Positions 1 through 9,372 of a stretch of 64,000 nt of DNA are shown piece after piece. The translations under genes and the position numbers were made by a program. Location of the stretch: assembly GCA_902825865.1 (NCBI GenBank), contig CADECX010000012.1, positions 1 to 64,000 of the forward strand. Reading direction: 5' to 3'. The stretch comes from an uncultured Alphaproteobacteria bacterium (GTDB taxonomy: Bacteria; Pseudomonadota; Alphaproteobacteria; Micropepsales; Micropepsaceae). The notes below the pieces were generated by a model. It ran no database searches. It worked only from the letters and a program-made list of their open reading frames with translations, and had not been told where the DNA came from. Position 1 is the first letter of the stretch, and each line of letters opens with the position of its first letter.

Positions 1-851
1 CCGAGGGCGGGGATGCGGAACGGGATCTGGATCAGCTTCTCCAGATAGTTCCGCGCATAGTCCCTCGGGCCCGTCGTGTCGGGCAATTCCGGAAAGTGTT
101 TGCGAACGGAATATTCGATCATGGCCTCGTCGGCGGCCACGATGAAGGCGGTCCGTTCGGTGAAGACGAACAGGCGGATCGCCTCGAGAGTCTCGATCGC
201 GGTGTCGGGGAGACAGCGGTCGAGGTCGTCGATGAGGACGATGAGCTGGTCGATTCCGGCCTGCTTGAGAAGTTCGGTGAAGGCCTTCCTGAACGCTTCG
301 ATTTCCTCGGGAACATTCTTGGATTCCGCGGGCTTAAGGAGTCCTTGGACGCCGTCGACGGCCTTGTCGAAATTATCCTGTGTGGCCAACTTGGCGGGGT
401 CGGCGAAGATTCCCTTCAGTGTTCCGACGACAGCTCCTACTTGGTCCGCAGTCGGCATACCGGTGAGCGCTGTGAACGCGAGCCCGCCGCCATGACGTGC
501 GACCTTCAGCCAGTCGATACGCCTGAAGATATCCTTCACCGCTTCGCCGGTCTTGGCCAGGAGCGGCCGTTTCTCGATCAGCCCCGTGACGATGCCCTCG
601 ATGAGGGCGATCTTGGCGTCCTCGAAACCTTGGAAGCGCCAGCCATTGAATTTGAGGCACAGGACGTCCTTGTCGGAATTCAGGGCGTGTTCGATCATCT
701 CGAGAATGCTGGATTTCCCAGCGCCCCAGTCGCCGTGCACGCCGATCGTGACTGGATGTTCCGGTCGCTCGCGGAGCAAGGCGATAATAGTCTTGGCGAT
801 CGCTTCGTTGTTGAGCAGATCGACCTTGGTTTCATTGTCGGTCAACAGCAT
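1..851 (-). CDS. KAP-family P-loop NTPase, 3' end cut by window edge
   Basis: This is an open frame of 283 codons running off the left edge, so only the N-terminal part is visible. It shows a Walker A motif GDWGAGKS at residues 40-47, the segment FNGWRFQGFEDAK at about 69-80, and a Walker B strand LIVLIDDLDRC at 203-213 followed by a sensor-like strand IVAADEAMIEYSV. This order is that of KAP NTPases, which are often membrane-linked and frequent in defence islands. The ATG at 851 is preceded by GGGAG about nine bases upstream. It lies 178 bp downstream of the type III restriction genes in the same orientation, so a role in the same island is inferred. Partner and substrate are unknown. KAP proteins usually carry transmembrane segments inserted in the P-loop domain; none is evident in the visible part. 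Confidence 0.8.
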   Translation of the reverse strand, partial: MLLTDNETKVDLLNNEAIAKTIIALLRERPEHPVTIGVHGDWGAGKSSILEMIEHALNSDKDVLCLKFNGWRFQGFEDAKIALIEGIVTGLIEKRPLLAKTGEAVKDIFRRIDWLKVARHGGGLAFTALTGMPTADQVGAVVGTLKGIFADPAKLATQDNFDKAVDGVQGLLKPAESKNVPEEIEAFRKAFTELLKQAGIDQLIVLIDDLDRCLPDTAIETLEAIRLFVFTERTAFIVAADEAMIEYSVRKHFPELPDTTGPRDYARNYLEKLIQIPFRIPAL

Positions 852-1029
852 TGCGTCGCACTCCCTAGGGATGCGGCGCACGATTCGTTGCTGTGATCGG
901 CTCGCCTCCGTGCTGACACTGCCGCACTTACACTAATTTCGCCATACGTCCTGTGAGCCAACACAGCTTCGGAACTAAGTTGAAATCGAGGGAAGGCCCC
1001 AGCCGCAAGGTTCTAAGAACAATTTTGGA

Positions 1030-3366
1030 CTAGGTGACATCAAGGGCCAGCTTCACAGCGGCCTTTTCGTCAGGTGCATGAATTCCAAGGAGGCGTCCGT
1101 TCTTCCAACTCCACACCGTGAAACCCAACTTGCCGACCTTATTGATCTGCCCCGAAGGCAACGCCTCAGATTCCCCTTCTGAAATAAGCCGAAGAACCAC
1201 TTTTGCTGGTTCCCCGAGGGTATCGATATCGAAAAGCTTGCCAACACTCGCCTCTGTCAGGAGATGATCTCCTTTGGTATCAACCGCGATGACTGCTTTA
1301 TCGACCCAAACGAGAAAATCAGGCCAGTAGGTCGAGGACGACGACATATCGAGCAGTGGGATATAAAACCCACTGTTGCGAGGGTTTCTGGCCCAGACAC
1401 GCTGCGTTCGGTCTAGGGCTCGCGCAAATCGTAGCTCTAATGGGTTCAGACCGGAGTAAGTTCGGTGAAGCGCTTTGGTGAACTCGACGGCATCGGACGG
1501 ATCGACTGCGACTGGGCCCACGGAATAAGGCGCATCAAAGTCGTTCTGGAAAATCTTCGAGTGATCGATGTAGGCTTCAACGACCGATCGCGCGATTGAT
1601 CTGACGTGATCGGCTGCCGGACTGGTCAGCTCGATGAGGGCATCAAACTTGGGGAGCTCGATATCAACTAAATTAACTGGCCCGCCTGCGCGACGGAGAG
1701 CGCCGGAATATAGTCGCTGCAGTTCGCGTCTAAAGACAGACCTGGCAGTAACGCGGTTGCTGTGCTCAACCTCCGCCCATTCATAAGTCGCTTCAGATCC
1801 AATTCCTATCTCTTGGAGGACAAGCATTCGGCTTCCTTGGCCGATGGTGTTCGTTCCCCCGGAGGAAAAATCCATCATCTTCCCGACGATGTCAGCGATC
1901 GGCCGCTTCGCTTTGACGGAATGGATGCCGATTGTTGGGACGGTACGAGGAGGCTCCGGATTGACCTTCTCGAGAACGCGGCTACCGCCTTCTTTCTTGA
2001 TCAGAAGTGCGACAGCAGGATGCTCTGAGACGAGCTGCTTGCGAATGTCCTCGAGGATCTCGTCAAAAACGCCCCGCTCGTCAGTCCTGATATAAAAATG
2101 AGCCGTGTTGAGAGCGGGATCGCTGTAGTGCTCTGCTCCAGGTTGACGCAGCACGCGACCGACGACCTGCGTGATCTGGCGAGACGACGCCATCTCCTTA
2201 TCGATATATGCAAATCCACAGGTGGGATCGTCCCAACCTTCCTGGAGGCCTAAGTTGAAGATGATATGCTCGAAGTCGCCGTTGATGAAATCGGTGTAAT
2301 CGCGGTCTCCTCCGGAAAGCACGCGCATTGATTTCGGAGGGGGAGCATCTTTGGGAAATTTAAGCTGGCTATAAATTACGATCTTCTCGGGATCGATGCC
2401 GGCGTTTTCAACCAGGTGCCGCCAGATCAGGACAGGGCGTGCTTGCCGCTCATCAAACGGCCGCTTCATGTCCTCGGCGATCGGAACTCCGTCCACGGCG
2501 TTTGTGCTGCATACGTAGATTGCCTTTGGTCGGAATGGGACCGGCAGAGTTGCTGCCGCCTCACGAGCGTCGGCCATGTCAGCCAGCATGGCATCGACGG
2601 CGGTTTCCATTGGCGTCACGTAGCCGCCAATCGCTATCCGCTCCTTCACTAACCCGGACGCGACCACATCCTTACTCGCCACCGCCGTCGTGAAATGCTC
2701 ATCGCGCCACCCTCTATCGGTGCGAAGACGCGCGATCGTATTTTCCAGTCGGGCGGGCAGCGACATAGTCGCGCTGGCGGCGATCAACCCGTCGGGCGAG
2801 AGCTCGAGGAGCCTCCTCGTCTGAAGATCCGACAGGTTGTGACCTTCATCATAGATAATGATGAGTGGGCGCCGCGATCCGCCGACCGATCGGCTTTTTG
2901 TCAGCAGATCCCAGAGCGATTCGCTAGCGAGATCAAGTTGAGCCTCAAATACCTTGCGATCCCCGCCGGACTCGTCCTCCACCGCGAACTTACCGACCGT
3001 CGCAACGAGCAATAGCCCTTTCGATGTGTCTTCAATGTCGGAGGGTGCCACTTGGAGGAGGGGCTTAACCACGAAGCCAGCAATGTTGTCGGCGTACCTG
3101 CCGGACGACAAGTTGGCATAAGTCTGCGCAACAACGATTTTCCCTTTGGAAACCCACAGCACGATGGGCTGTACTGGCAGCCGATCACGTATCTGCGAGA
3201 TCGTATCCGCCAAGACAAGCGTCTTGCCACTTCCCGTTATCGACGCGAGCGTCTGTAGGAATGGCACCGTGGTCAAGCGATCCACCATCAGCGGATTCGA
3301 TGCATAGTCGGTAAACCGTGAAGCAATCTGCGAAGCAGCCTGCTCTTGGAATTTGAAGAGGTCCAT
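1030..3366 (-). CDS. res: Type III restriction enzyme Res subunit (helicase-nuclease)
   Basis: This 778-residue protein is the ATP-dependent DNA translocase and cleavage subunit of a type III restriction-modification system. Motif I is ASITGSGKT at residues 41-49. The DExH box is present as DEGH near 175, motif III as SATMS, and motif VI as QVVGRVLRQPG near 400. The C-terminal part has a PD-(D/E)XK endonuclease signature: PDF, then a short strand pair, then AVDTKGD near residue 700. The start ATG shares one base with the mod stop codon (TAATG), indicating translational coupling to the methyltransferase as is usual for type III pairs. The length is somewhat below the 900-1000 residues of EcoP1/EcoP15 Res, but all key motifs are visible, so it looks intact. 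Confidence 0.92.
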   Translation of the reverse strand: MDLFKFQEQAASQIASRFTDYASNPLMVDRLTTVPFLQTLASITGSGKTLVLADTISQIRDRLPVQPIVLWVSKGKIVVAQTYANLSSGRYADNIAGFVVKPLLQVAPSDIEDTSKGLLLVATVGKFAVEDESGGDRKVFEAQLDLASESLWDLLTKSRSVGGSRRPLIIIYDEGHNLSDLQTRRLLELSPDGLIAASATMSLPARLENTIARLRTDRGWRDEHFTTAVASKDVVASGLVKERIAIGGYVTPMETAVDAMLADMADAREAAATLPVPFRPKAIYVCSTNAVDGVPIAEDMKRPFDERQARPVLIWRHLVENAGIDPEKIVIYSQLKFPKDAPPPKSMRVLSGGDRDYTDFINGDFEHIIFNLGLQEGWDDPTCGFAYIDKEMASSRQITQVVGRVLRQPGAEHYSDPALNTAHFYIRTDERGVFDEILEDIRKQLVSEHPAVALLIKKEGGSRVLEKVNPEPPRTVPTIGIHSVKAKRPIADIVGKMMDFSSGGTNTIGQGSRMLVLQEIGIGSEATYEWAEVEHSNRVTARSVFRRELQRLYSGALRRAGGPVNLVDIELPKFDALIELTSPAADHVRSIARSVVEAYIDHSKIFQNDFDAPYSVGPVAVDPSDAVEFTKALHRTYSGLNPLELRFARALDRTQRVWARNPRNSGFYIPLLDMSSSSTYWPDFLVWVDKAVIAVDTKGDHLLTEASVGKLFDIDTLGEPAKVVLRLISEGESEALPSGQINKVGKLGFTVWSWKNGRLLGIHAPDEKAAVKLALDVT

Positions 3367-5333
3367 TAAGCCACCTCCTCCGGATTATTGAATTCATCGT
3401 TTTCATTGAGACCAAGATGGGCGAGAATTCGGTCAGGAATCTTCCAGAACCTGACATTGGGGGACTGATAAGTCTCGTAGCGTGCGTACACATGATACGG
3501 AGTCTTGATCCCTGCGCGCTTGGCTTCGTTGACGACTGTCCTATAGGTTTCAATATCAAGAGAGCCAACAGGCCCCCCATTGTCCCAGATCAGGAAGTAA
3601 CCTTCGCCCGCATCGTCTGTACCGATTAAATACTGATAGTCAGTGTCGTCGAATACGCTTAAATTCGGTGCGCTTCTCCGCTGAGACTCCCAATGCGACG
3701 TAAGGACGATGTCGATCAATTCGTCGCGCTGCATCGACAACACGGTTTTGGCGTCAATGGTTTTGGTCAGGAGGCGATACTCGAAGCCCCCACCAAGGGG
3801 CTCGGCGGTGCTCCCATCGGGGCGCTCGCCTGTTGCTGCATTATGCAGGCGTTTCCAAGTCAGCGTCCGAGCATATTTGTCTCCGTTCTCCGGTGCTCCC
3901 TGTTCAATCAGAATGAAGCGACGATCACTGTCCGCCTCCTGATTAAGTGCGAGAACCGAGTGGCCCGTCGTTCCCGAACCGGCATACGGGTCCATGACCA
4001 ACCCGCCCGGCGGGCACCAAAGCATGATGATCTTTTTGAACAGGGACATGGGCTTCACGGTCTCGAAACCGTGGCCCTTGCCGACGATGGCATCGAGCTC
4101 TTCGATGCCTTCGCGATTACGCCCCGATTCCGTTGCTGCCCAGGATACTGCGCCGATCGAGGTCAGCCGGTCTGGATCGGCCTCATCAACCCAGAACGTC
4201 GTTGGTACGGAGCCCATCTTCACGTGAGCGGCGTGCACTTTCAGCATCGGCTGCGCGTCGCCCTTCACACCAAAGTACAATTTAGGCCAGTTCCCGGCTT
4301 CGAGCCTCGCCAGTGCTTTCCCGCGTGCTTCGATCAGTTTCGGATGGGCGGGATCGAACGACGAGGACGACCGCGTCGGCGCACCCTTGATAACGAGCGC
4401 CTTCGGCTTGCCGTCTCCTAGCTCTCGCTCCTCGTATTGAGAGCCCCACTCGGAAAGCCATTTTCGAATTGTCGCCTTCTCGAATGCCCAGTGTCGCGTT
4501 TCAAGCGGCCAATGTAGCTCACCAGTAAATGGGGACTGGATGGCATAGGTGCTCGATTTGTGCGAGGTAGGGCTACGCTTGCCGGTCACGTCCCCCTGTT
4601 TCCAGTCCCCAGTTTCATCTCCATCCCTGTTGCCGAATCTAGAATCGGCTTTTTCAGATCGAGCAAGGAGTTTAGTCGAACTCAGAGACTTATCCTTCGC
4701 GTACACCAAGACGTAGTCCGTGGCGGTCGAAACGTGACGAGCATTCTTCGGTGTGGTCTTCTGCCAATTGATAATCGCGATACGATTCTCTTCTCCAAAG
4801 ACCTCGTCCATCATCATGCCAAGGTGGAAAAGTTCGTTGTCGTCGATACAGATAGCGACCACGCCCGACGGCTTTAGCATCGCCTTCATCATCTGAAGGC
4901 GAGGCATGATGGTTTTGATCCACTTGGTGTGGCGTGAACCGTCCTCTTTTGCGACGATGGTGCCAAGATCAGGATCGTTGGGATCGTTATCCCACTTATC
5001 ATTATACCTGAATGATTGCCCCGTGTTGTACGGTGGGTCAGTGAGTATCAGGTCAACTTCACCACGGTATTTGTATAGCGTCACCATAGCCTGAAGGTTT
5101 TCACCTTCGATAAGCAGGTTGCAGGCTTGGTCCGCTGGGCTTCCGACGTGAAGTTTCGGCTCCCGCCTCGTCACGCGGGGACGAACGCGGCGATAGATCT
5201 CGAGGGCAGTTCGCTTGCCATAAAAGCTGAGGGCAACCCCGTTGGTCAGCAGGCCCCTGACCATCCGCTCAAGGTCGTCTCTATCAAGCTTTGCAAGCTC
5301 GTTACTCAGTTCATCGCCCTGAAAATCGCGCAT
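3366..5333 (-). CDS. mod: Type III DNA adenine methyltransferase (Mod subunit)
   Basis: This 655-residue beta-class N6-adenine methyltransferase should provide both modification and sequence recognition for the neighbouring Res. The catalytic motif IV DPPYNTG is at residues 99-105, and the SAM-binding motif I, seen as MDPYAGSGTTG, lies near 440. DPPY preceding the FxGxG-type motif defines the beta class. The region between them is the expected target-recognition domain. I chose the ATG at 5333 because AAGGTG sits eight bases upstream; a TTG directly before it is possible. A 32-codon open frame starting at 5431 ends exactly over this start as TGATG and could be a translated leader. The gene is probably co-transcribed with res, and 214 bp separate it from the upstream ATPase gene. 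Confidence 0.93.
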   Translation of the reverse strand: MRDFQGDELSNELAKLDRDDLERMVRGLLTNGVALSFYGKRTALEIYRRVRPRVTRREPKLHVGSPADQACNLLIEGENLQAMVTLYKYRGEVDLILTDPPYNTGQSFRYNDKWDNDPNDPDLGTIVAKEDGSRHTKWIKTIMPRLQMMKAMLKPSGVVAICIDDNELFHLGMMMDEVFGEENRIAIINWQKTTPKNARHVSTATDYVLVYAKDKSLSSTKLLARSEKADSRFGNRDGDETGDWKQGDVTGKRSPTSHKSSTYAIQSPFTGELHWPLETRHWAFEKATIRKWLSEWGSQYEERELGDGKPKALVIKGAPTRSSSSFDPAHPKLIEARGKALARLEAGNWPKLYFGVKGDAQPMLKVHAAHVKMGSVPTTFWVDEADPDRLTSIGAVSWAATESGRNREGIEELDAIVGKGHGFETVKPMSLFKKIIMLWCPPGGLVMDPYAGSGTTGHSVLALNQEADSDRRFILIEQGAPENGDKYARTLTWKRLHNAATGERPDGSTAEPLGGGFEYRLLTKTIDAKTVLSMQRDELIDIVLTSHWESQRRSAPNLSVFDDTDYQYLIGTDDAGEGYFLIWDNGGPVGSLDIETYRTVVNEAKRAGIKTPYHVYARYETYQSPNVRFWKIPDRILAHLGLNENDEFNNPEEVA

Positions 5334-5547
5334 CAATTCGTCACCTTGGATATCTGGGATTTTCGCGGGCTATTCGCCAGAATGTTCCTATTATGTTCTT
5401 GTGTCTCAAGCAATCCCCGTGCCTGAGTCATGGCCCCTTGAAAGAGGCTATAACGGGGGTTTTGCCGGTCAGCCAAGCCCGATGCCGGCCGGCGCGTATC
5501 TCGAGGATCCGTTAGCCGAGGACGAGCGGGGTGGTGGTGGTGAGCCG

Positions 5548-8172
5548 TCATGCCGCCTTCTCCTGCCTGGTGCGAATATCGGCAATCCACATGGCCAGCG
5601 CGTCGATCTCGATCTCGATCACTGACGGTGCGGGCAAGCGGGGATTAATCTCCCCAGGTTGGCTGTGAAGCAGCGCCGAACAACGGCCGAAAGCTTCGCG
5701 CATTACCGTGCAGTCCACGTCAGTGAGGATGGTGAGCTTGATCAGACCGGTCGTATCGACCTTGCGGGACAGTCGACGGATCACCGGCCCTACCACTTCT
5801 TCCACCGCGCGCTCCCAGGTGGTGCGAAGCTGGTCTTGGAAGGATGTTACCTCCCACTGCCATTTCGCCTGATCGCCGCGTTCGTAATGGATCTTCACAT
5901 TTGCTAGGTGCGCTTTCATGCCGTCGATCACCTTGTCGAGGGGCATGACGTTGGCGGGCGGATCTTGATGGCAGAAGCCGGCATGGTCAGTGCCGCGGCT
6001 AATCAGCCGGTAGGACACGGGTGTTGCCGCCCGGTCCTTCGTCACCCGGCAGGCTTCGTCGAGTAGCAGCAGGAAGGCCATGTCATGGGTGAACACGATG
6101 ACCTGGCGGCTCTCGCCGGCTTCGGCCAGACGCGCGGCAACCCGATCGCGATGCAGGTGGTCGAGCGAGGACACCGGGTCGTCGAAGACGATCGCCGACT
6201 GCGCGTCGATCGTCGACAGCTCGGCGAGGAATGCAGCGAGCGCGACGCAGCGATGTTCGCCTTCGCTTAGAACCTTGCCGACTGGTTCGGCCGGCTTGTT
6301 GATCAGGCGCACCTGAAAGAAGGGGACGCCGGCCGTGGTCTTCGCTTGCTGAAGCTCGATCGCGAGGCCTGCAACGCCGAGCTTGTTGACCTCGATTGCG
6401 AAGCGACCGCGCAAGCGGTTGGTGACGAGGGCTTGGGCGATCCGCGCGCTCTGCGTCGTGATCTTGTTCGTGGCAGTGTCCTTGCTGGCCTTTTCAAGCG
6501 CCTCGACGGCTTTCGCGCGCTCTATCTGGGCAAGCACGTCGGCCTTCACGCCGCCGAGCCATTTGCGGTCGGCCAAGCCGTCGCGTTCGGCGACAAGGGC
6601 GGCGCGTTGCGGGGAGTTTGCCTCCGACTGCAGGCCCTTGATCCGGGTGGCGATCCCGCCCAATAGGCCGCGCAACTCGTCCAGCGAGGCGACGGCCTCC
6701 GGTGGCAACGTCGGCAGGACGTCACGGGCATGGGTTCGCAGCACCGCCCGCAGGCGCCAGCACAACTGAACGATCTGCCGGCGAAGGGCCTTCGCCAGCT
6801 CGGCCTCGCCGATATCGTCGCGGATCAGGGCGACGAACACCGGGATATTCTTCGTCAGGACGACCTGAGACGATAGCTGCTCGATCAGTTCGTCATAGGC
6901 GTCAGCGGCATCCTCTTCGCGACGCTTGCTCTCGTCCTGGACGAATGCTTCGAAGCTGGTGAGCCTCCTTGCGGCTTCTTCGCCCAGCGGCTGCTGGCAC
7001 AGTACGCAATGGGCGTCAGAGGCCGTTACTGGGAATGGCTGTCCGGGATAGGCGGCTTCGCGCGAATAGGCGCGGGCCGCTTCCCACAAAGCCTTCCAGA
7101 TATCCGAGCCGATGTCCGGCAGCGGTTCTTCGGCAAAGAGACTTCCCGAGGAGGCCGCAGCCCCGTAGACCGCCGTCGTGACACGCAAGTGGGCTTCGCG
7201 CAGGGTGGTCCGATTCCCGTCGCTAGCGCCGGCAATCAATCGCTCGATCTGGTCTATCACCGCCGTGATGCGGGTTTCCTGAGTCTGAAGCTGACGGACG
7301 GTCCGGGCGGGATCACCGGAGAGATCGGTAATGAGGGTCTGGAGCCGCGCCTCTTCCTGCGCGGTGAGACCGGCGAGTTTCTCGATGGTGTCGGGCTTGG
7401 TCTTGCCGGACAAGCTAGCGATTACCTTGCCCACCGCCGTGTCCGGCTTGCACTCAGGTTTTGATAAGACAACTGGCGTCTGCTGTTCCAGCGTCTTTAT
7501 CTCGGCCGAAAGTTTGGCCTTCACATCCTGGCACGCCTGCGCGAGGCCGGCGAGAATGCGCAAAGGAAGCGGCGTATAGGCGAGATCGTTGGTGTTCTCG
7601 ACATGGACGTTGGCCGTTCGCGAGTCGAAGACGCTGACGGCTGACAGCATCGGATCGGCTGAGCCGCCTTGGTTCCACGTCGCGCTTCGCTTCTGCCCAC
7701 CGATGAAGAAATCGATGCTGGCGGTCGGTACGCCACCAGAGCCGGCATAGATATTCGGCAGAATGGCGTCGCCCTTCGGAGAGCGTGCGCGGCAGAGCTG
7801 CTTGAGGACGCGGGCGTATCCCGATTTGCCGGCGCCGTTGTCGCCATAGATCACGGTGAGGCCGGTCTTGCCGAAGGACAGCCGCTCGCCCGGCGCGAGG
7901 GCGTTGACGTTCACCAGGCCATGCAAGGCGCCCAGGCTGACGACGGCGTGGCTCGCGGCGGGATCGCGAATGTGGCTGGTGTCCAGCGGAACAGCAGGGC
8001 TGTCACCTTTGCAGACGGCAACGAGGGCGGTGATGTCAGCGGGCTCAAGCTTCGTCTGGCCGCAGAGCAGGCGCAAGGCGTCACGCTGCCAGCCGGGCAG
8101 GTCGGCTGACCATGTCAGGATATCAGCAAGCGCCTCGGCCTCATTCGAGAGGTCATTACTCTCTTCATTCAT
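5548..8172 (-). CDS. RloC/COG4694-like SMC-type ATPase, possible anticodon nuclease
   Basis: This 874-residue protein has the split ABC/SMC layout of the AAA_13 family. Walker A is GDNGAGKS at residues 110-117. A long helical middle carries a Cys pair HCVLCQQPLG near 380, resembling the zinc-hook position of RloC. The ABC signature LSEGEHR lies near 635 and Walker B AIVFDDPVSSLDH near 655. The C-terminal tail contains GRCSALLHS, an R-x5-H arrangement like the HEPN ribonuclease motif. Known RloC and PrrC proteins are tRNA anticodon nucleases tied to restriction systems, and here the gene sits directly upstream of type III mod-res. The family assignment is good; nuclease activity is inference from one short motif. 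The start at 8172 has GGGGGAG and AGGA just upstream. The alternative is an ATPase-only AAA_13 defence protein. Confidence 0.75.
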   Translation of the reverse strand: MNEESNDLSNEAEALADILTWSADLPGWQRDALRLLCGQTKLEPADITALVAVCKGDSPAVPLDTSHIRDPAASHAVVSLGALHGLVNVNALAPGERLSFGKTGLTVIYGDNGAGKSGYARVLKQLCRARSPKGDAILPNIYAGSGGVPTASIDFFIGGQKRSATWNQGGSADPMLSAVSVFDSRTANVHVENTNDLAYTPLPLRILAGLAQACQDVKAKLSAEIKTLEQQTPVVLSKPECKPDTAVGKVIASLSGKTKPDTIEKLAGLTAQEEARLQTLITDLSGDPARTVRQLQTQETRITAVIDQIERLIAGASDGNRTTLREAHLRVTTAVYGAAASSGSLFAEEPLPDIGSDIWKALWEAARAYSREAAYPGQPFPVTASDAHCVLCQQPLGEEAARRLTSFEAFVQDESKRREEDAADAYDELIEQLSSQVVLTKNIPVFVALIRDDIGEAELAKALRRQIVQLCWRLRAVLRTHARDVLPTLPPEAVASLDELRGLLGGIATRIKGLQSEANSPQRAALVAERDGLADRKWLGGVKADVLAQIERAKAVEALEKASKDTATNKITTQSARIAQALVTNRLRGRFAIEVNKLGVAGLAIELQQAKTTAGVPFFQVRLINKPAEPVGKVLSEGEHRCVALAAFLAELSTIDAQSAIVFDDPVSSLDHLHRDRVAARLAEAGESRQVIVFTHDMAFLLLLDEACRVTKDRAATPVSYRLISRGTDHAGFCHQDPPANVMPLDKVIDGMKAHLANVKIHYERGDQAKWQWEVTSFQDQLRTTWERAVEEVVGPVIRRLSRKVDTTGLIKLTILTDVDCTVMREAFGRCSALLHSQPGEINPRLPAPSVIEIEIDALAMWIADIRTRQEKAA

Positions 8173-8247
8173 CGTCCTGGACTCCCCCCATTTGGCCCTA
8201 CTTTGATTGACCAGCTCTTTTTGATATTTCCAATTGGCTGTGTCTCA

Positions 8248-9372
8248 TCAGGCCCCTCCAAGTATGCGTCGTTCCGTGCCGAGCGGGATGATCCAGCCGC
8301 CAGCGCGATCCGGTCGCGCGAACTCATCGGGGCTCACCTTTTCAGCCAGACGACCGCGAATGGTCTCCGCTTCGCCATCGATTGCCGCACGGATCAGATC
8401 CCGGTCTACTCCGACGAAAACCGGACGAAGGTTGAGCCGGGCCAGGGCCTCCTGATCGACGGTACTAGAGACCGCGTCGGTAATCGGGCCGGCCCGCGTG
8501 ACGATCCCGCCCACCAGGCCGCCGATATCGTGGGTCTTTTCCACTTGTCCTATCGGCGCACTGTCGAGTGCGCCGCGCGCGCGAGCGGCGGCATCCCGGA
8601 GTGGTCGCGGAAAGGTTTGGCGTGTCAGAGCGCGCAGCGCGTGGGCGAGTTCTGTATGCCCGAGAGGTTCGATCATGCTGGCGACATGCAGACGAAGCAG
8701 GCCGATGAAGGGGGCGTCCTTGTCTTGCGGATCGATGGGATCGCCCTTGTCGATGGGATCGCAAACCGACAGGTGGGCGTCAGCGGGATTGGAATTGGCC
8801 ACGCCCCACCGGCTGGCGACCGCGATCCGCTTTACGGTGACCTTTCGGCCTTTGACCGTCACGTCGATGCGCCCGGCTTGCGTCCAGGCGCGCGCGAGTG
8901 CTTTCGCCGGTCCGCCCGGGTCGTGACAGCCCTTGGCCTCCGCGATCGTGAGTGAGGTCAGATCGGATTTGCATGCGATCCAGTCGGGGAGGTCGCCTCG
9001 GGCGAGGCGCTTGATCCTGACCTGCTTGCGACGGTCGAGATCGATCATGTGGTTGCCGAGATGGGCGAAGATGGAGAGATCGAAATATCGCTCGAGATAT
9101 GCGCGGGCAACGAACCGTCCGAACAGGCCTGACAACGCGACCTTCACTTCGCGCGCTTGGCCAAGCGGCTGTCTGAAAATGAAGGACGTGCCCGCGCCGG
9201 TCGGCGCCAGCAGCGCATCCAGGATCGACCATGCGCCATAGGCTGCGCCCGGCGTCTGAAGCACTTCGCGAATGCCGGCGTCTTCGATCTCGGAGACGTC
9301 CAGCGCGATGGTCGCGCCTGGGGACGGGTCAAGTGATGGCGGCGTGAAGCTGTAGATGAAGGTTCGGGTCAT
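8248..9372 (-). CDS. PD-(D/E)XK nuclease-like protein coupled to hipA
   Basis: I do not recognise the family of this 374-residue protein. Around residues 150-175 it has a clear PD-(D/E)XK pattern: LPDW, a strand, then LTIAEAKG, followed by a helix with AWTQAGRI. This would be the fold of a restriction-like endonuclease. The first 140 residues and the last 170 show no other motif I can name, and no membrane segment or signal peptide is seen. Its ATG overlaps the hipA stop codon by four bases (ATGA), so it is very likely translated with hipA as the third gene of the hipBA operon. The nuclease assignment rests on motif spacing alone. Seventy-five bases separate it from the downstream RloC-like gene. 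Confidence 0.6.
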   Translation of the reverse strand: MTRTFIYSFTPPSLDPSPGATIALDVSEIEDAGIREVLQTPGAAYGAWSILDALLAPTGAGTSFIFRQPLGQAREVKVALSGLFGRFVARAYLERYFDLSIFAHLGNHMIDLDRRKQVRIKRLARGDLPDWIACKSDLTSLTIAEAKGCHDPGGPAKALARAWTQAGRIDVTVKGRKVTVKRIAVASRWGVANSNPADAHLSVCDPIDKGDPIDPQDKDAPFIGLLRLHVASMIEPLGHTELAHALRALTRQTFPRPLRDAAARARGALDSAPIGQVEKTHDIGGLVGGIVTRAGPITDAVSSTVDQEALARLNLRPVFVGVDRDLIRAAIDGEAETIRGRLAEKVSPDEFARPDRAGGWIIPLGTERRILGGA

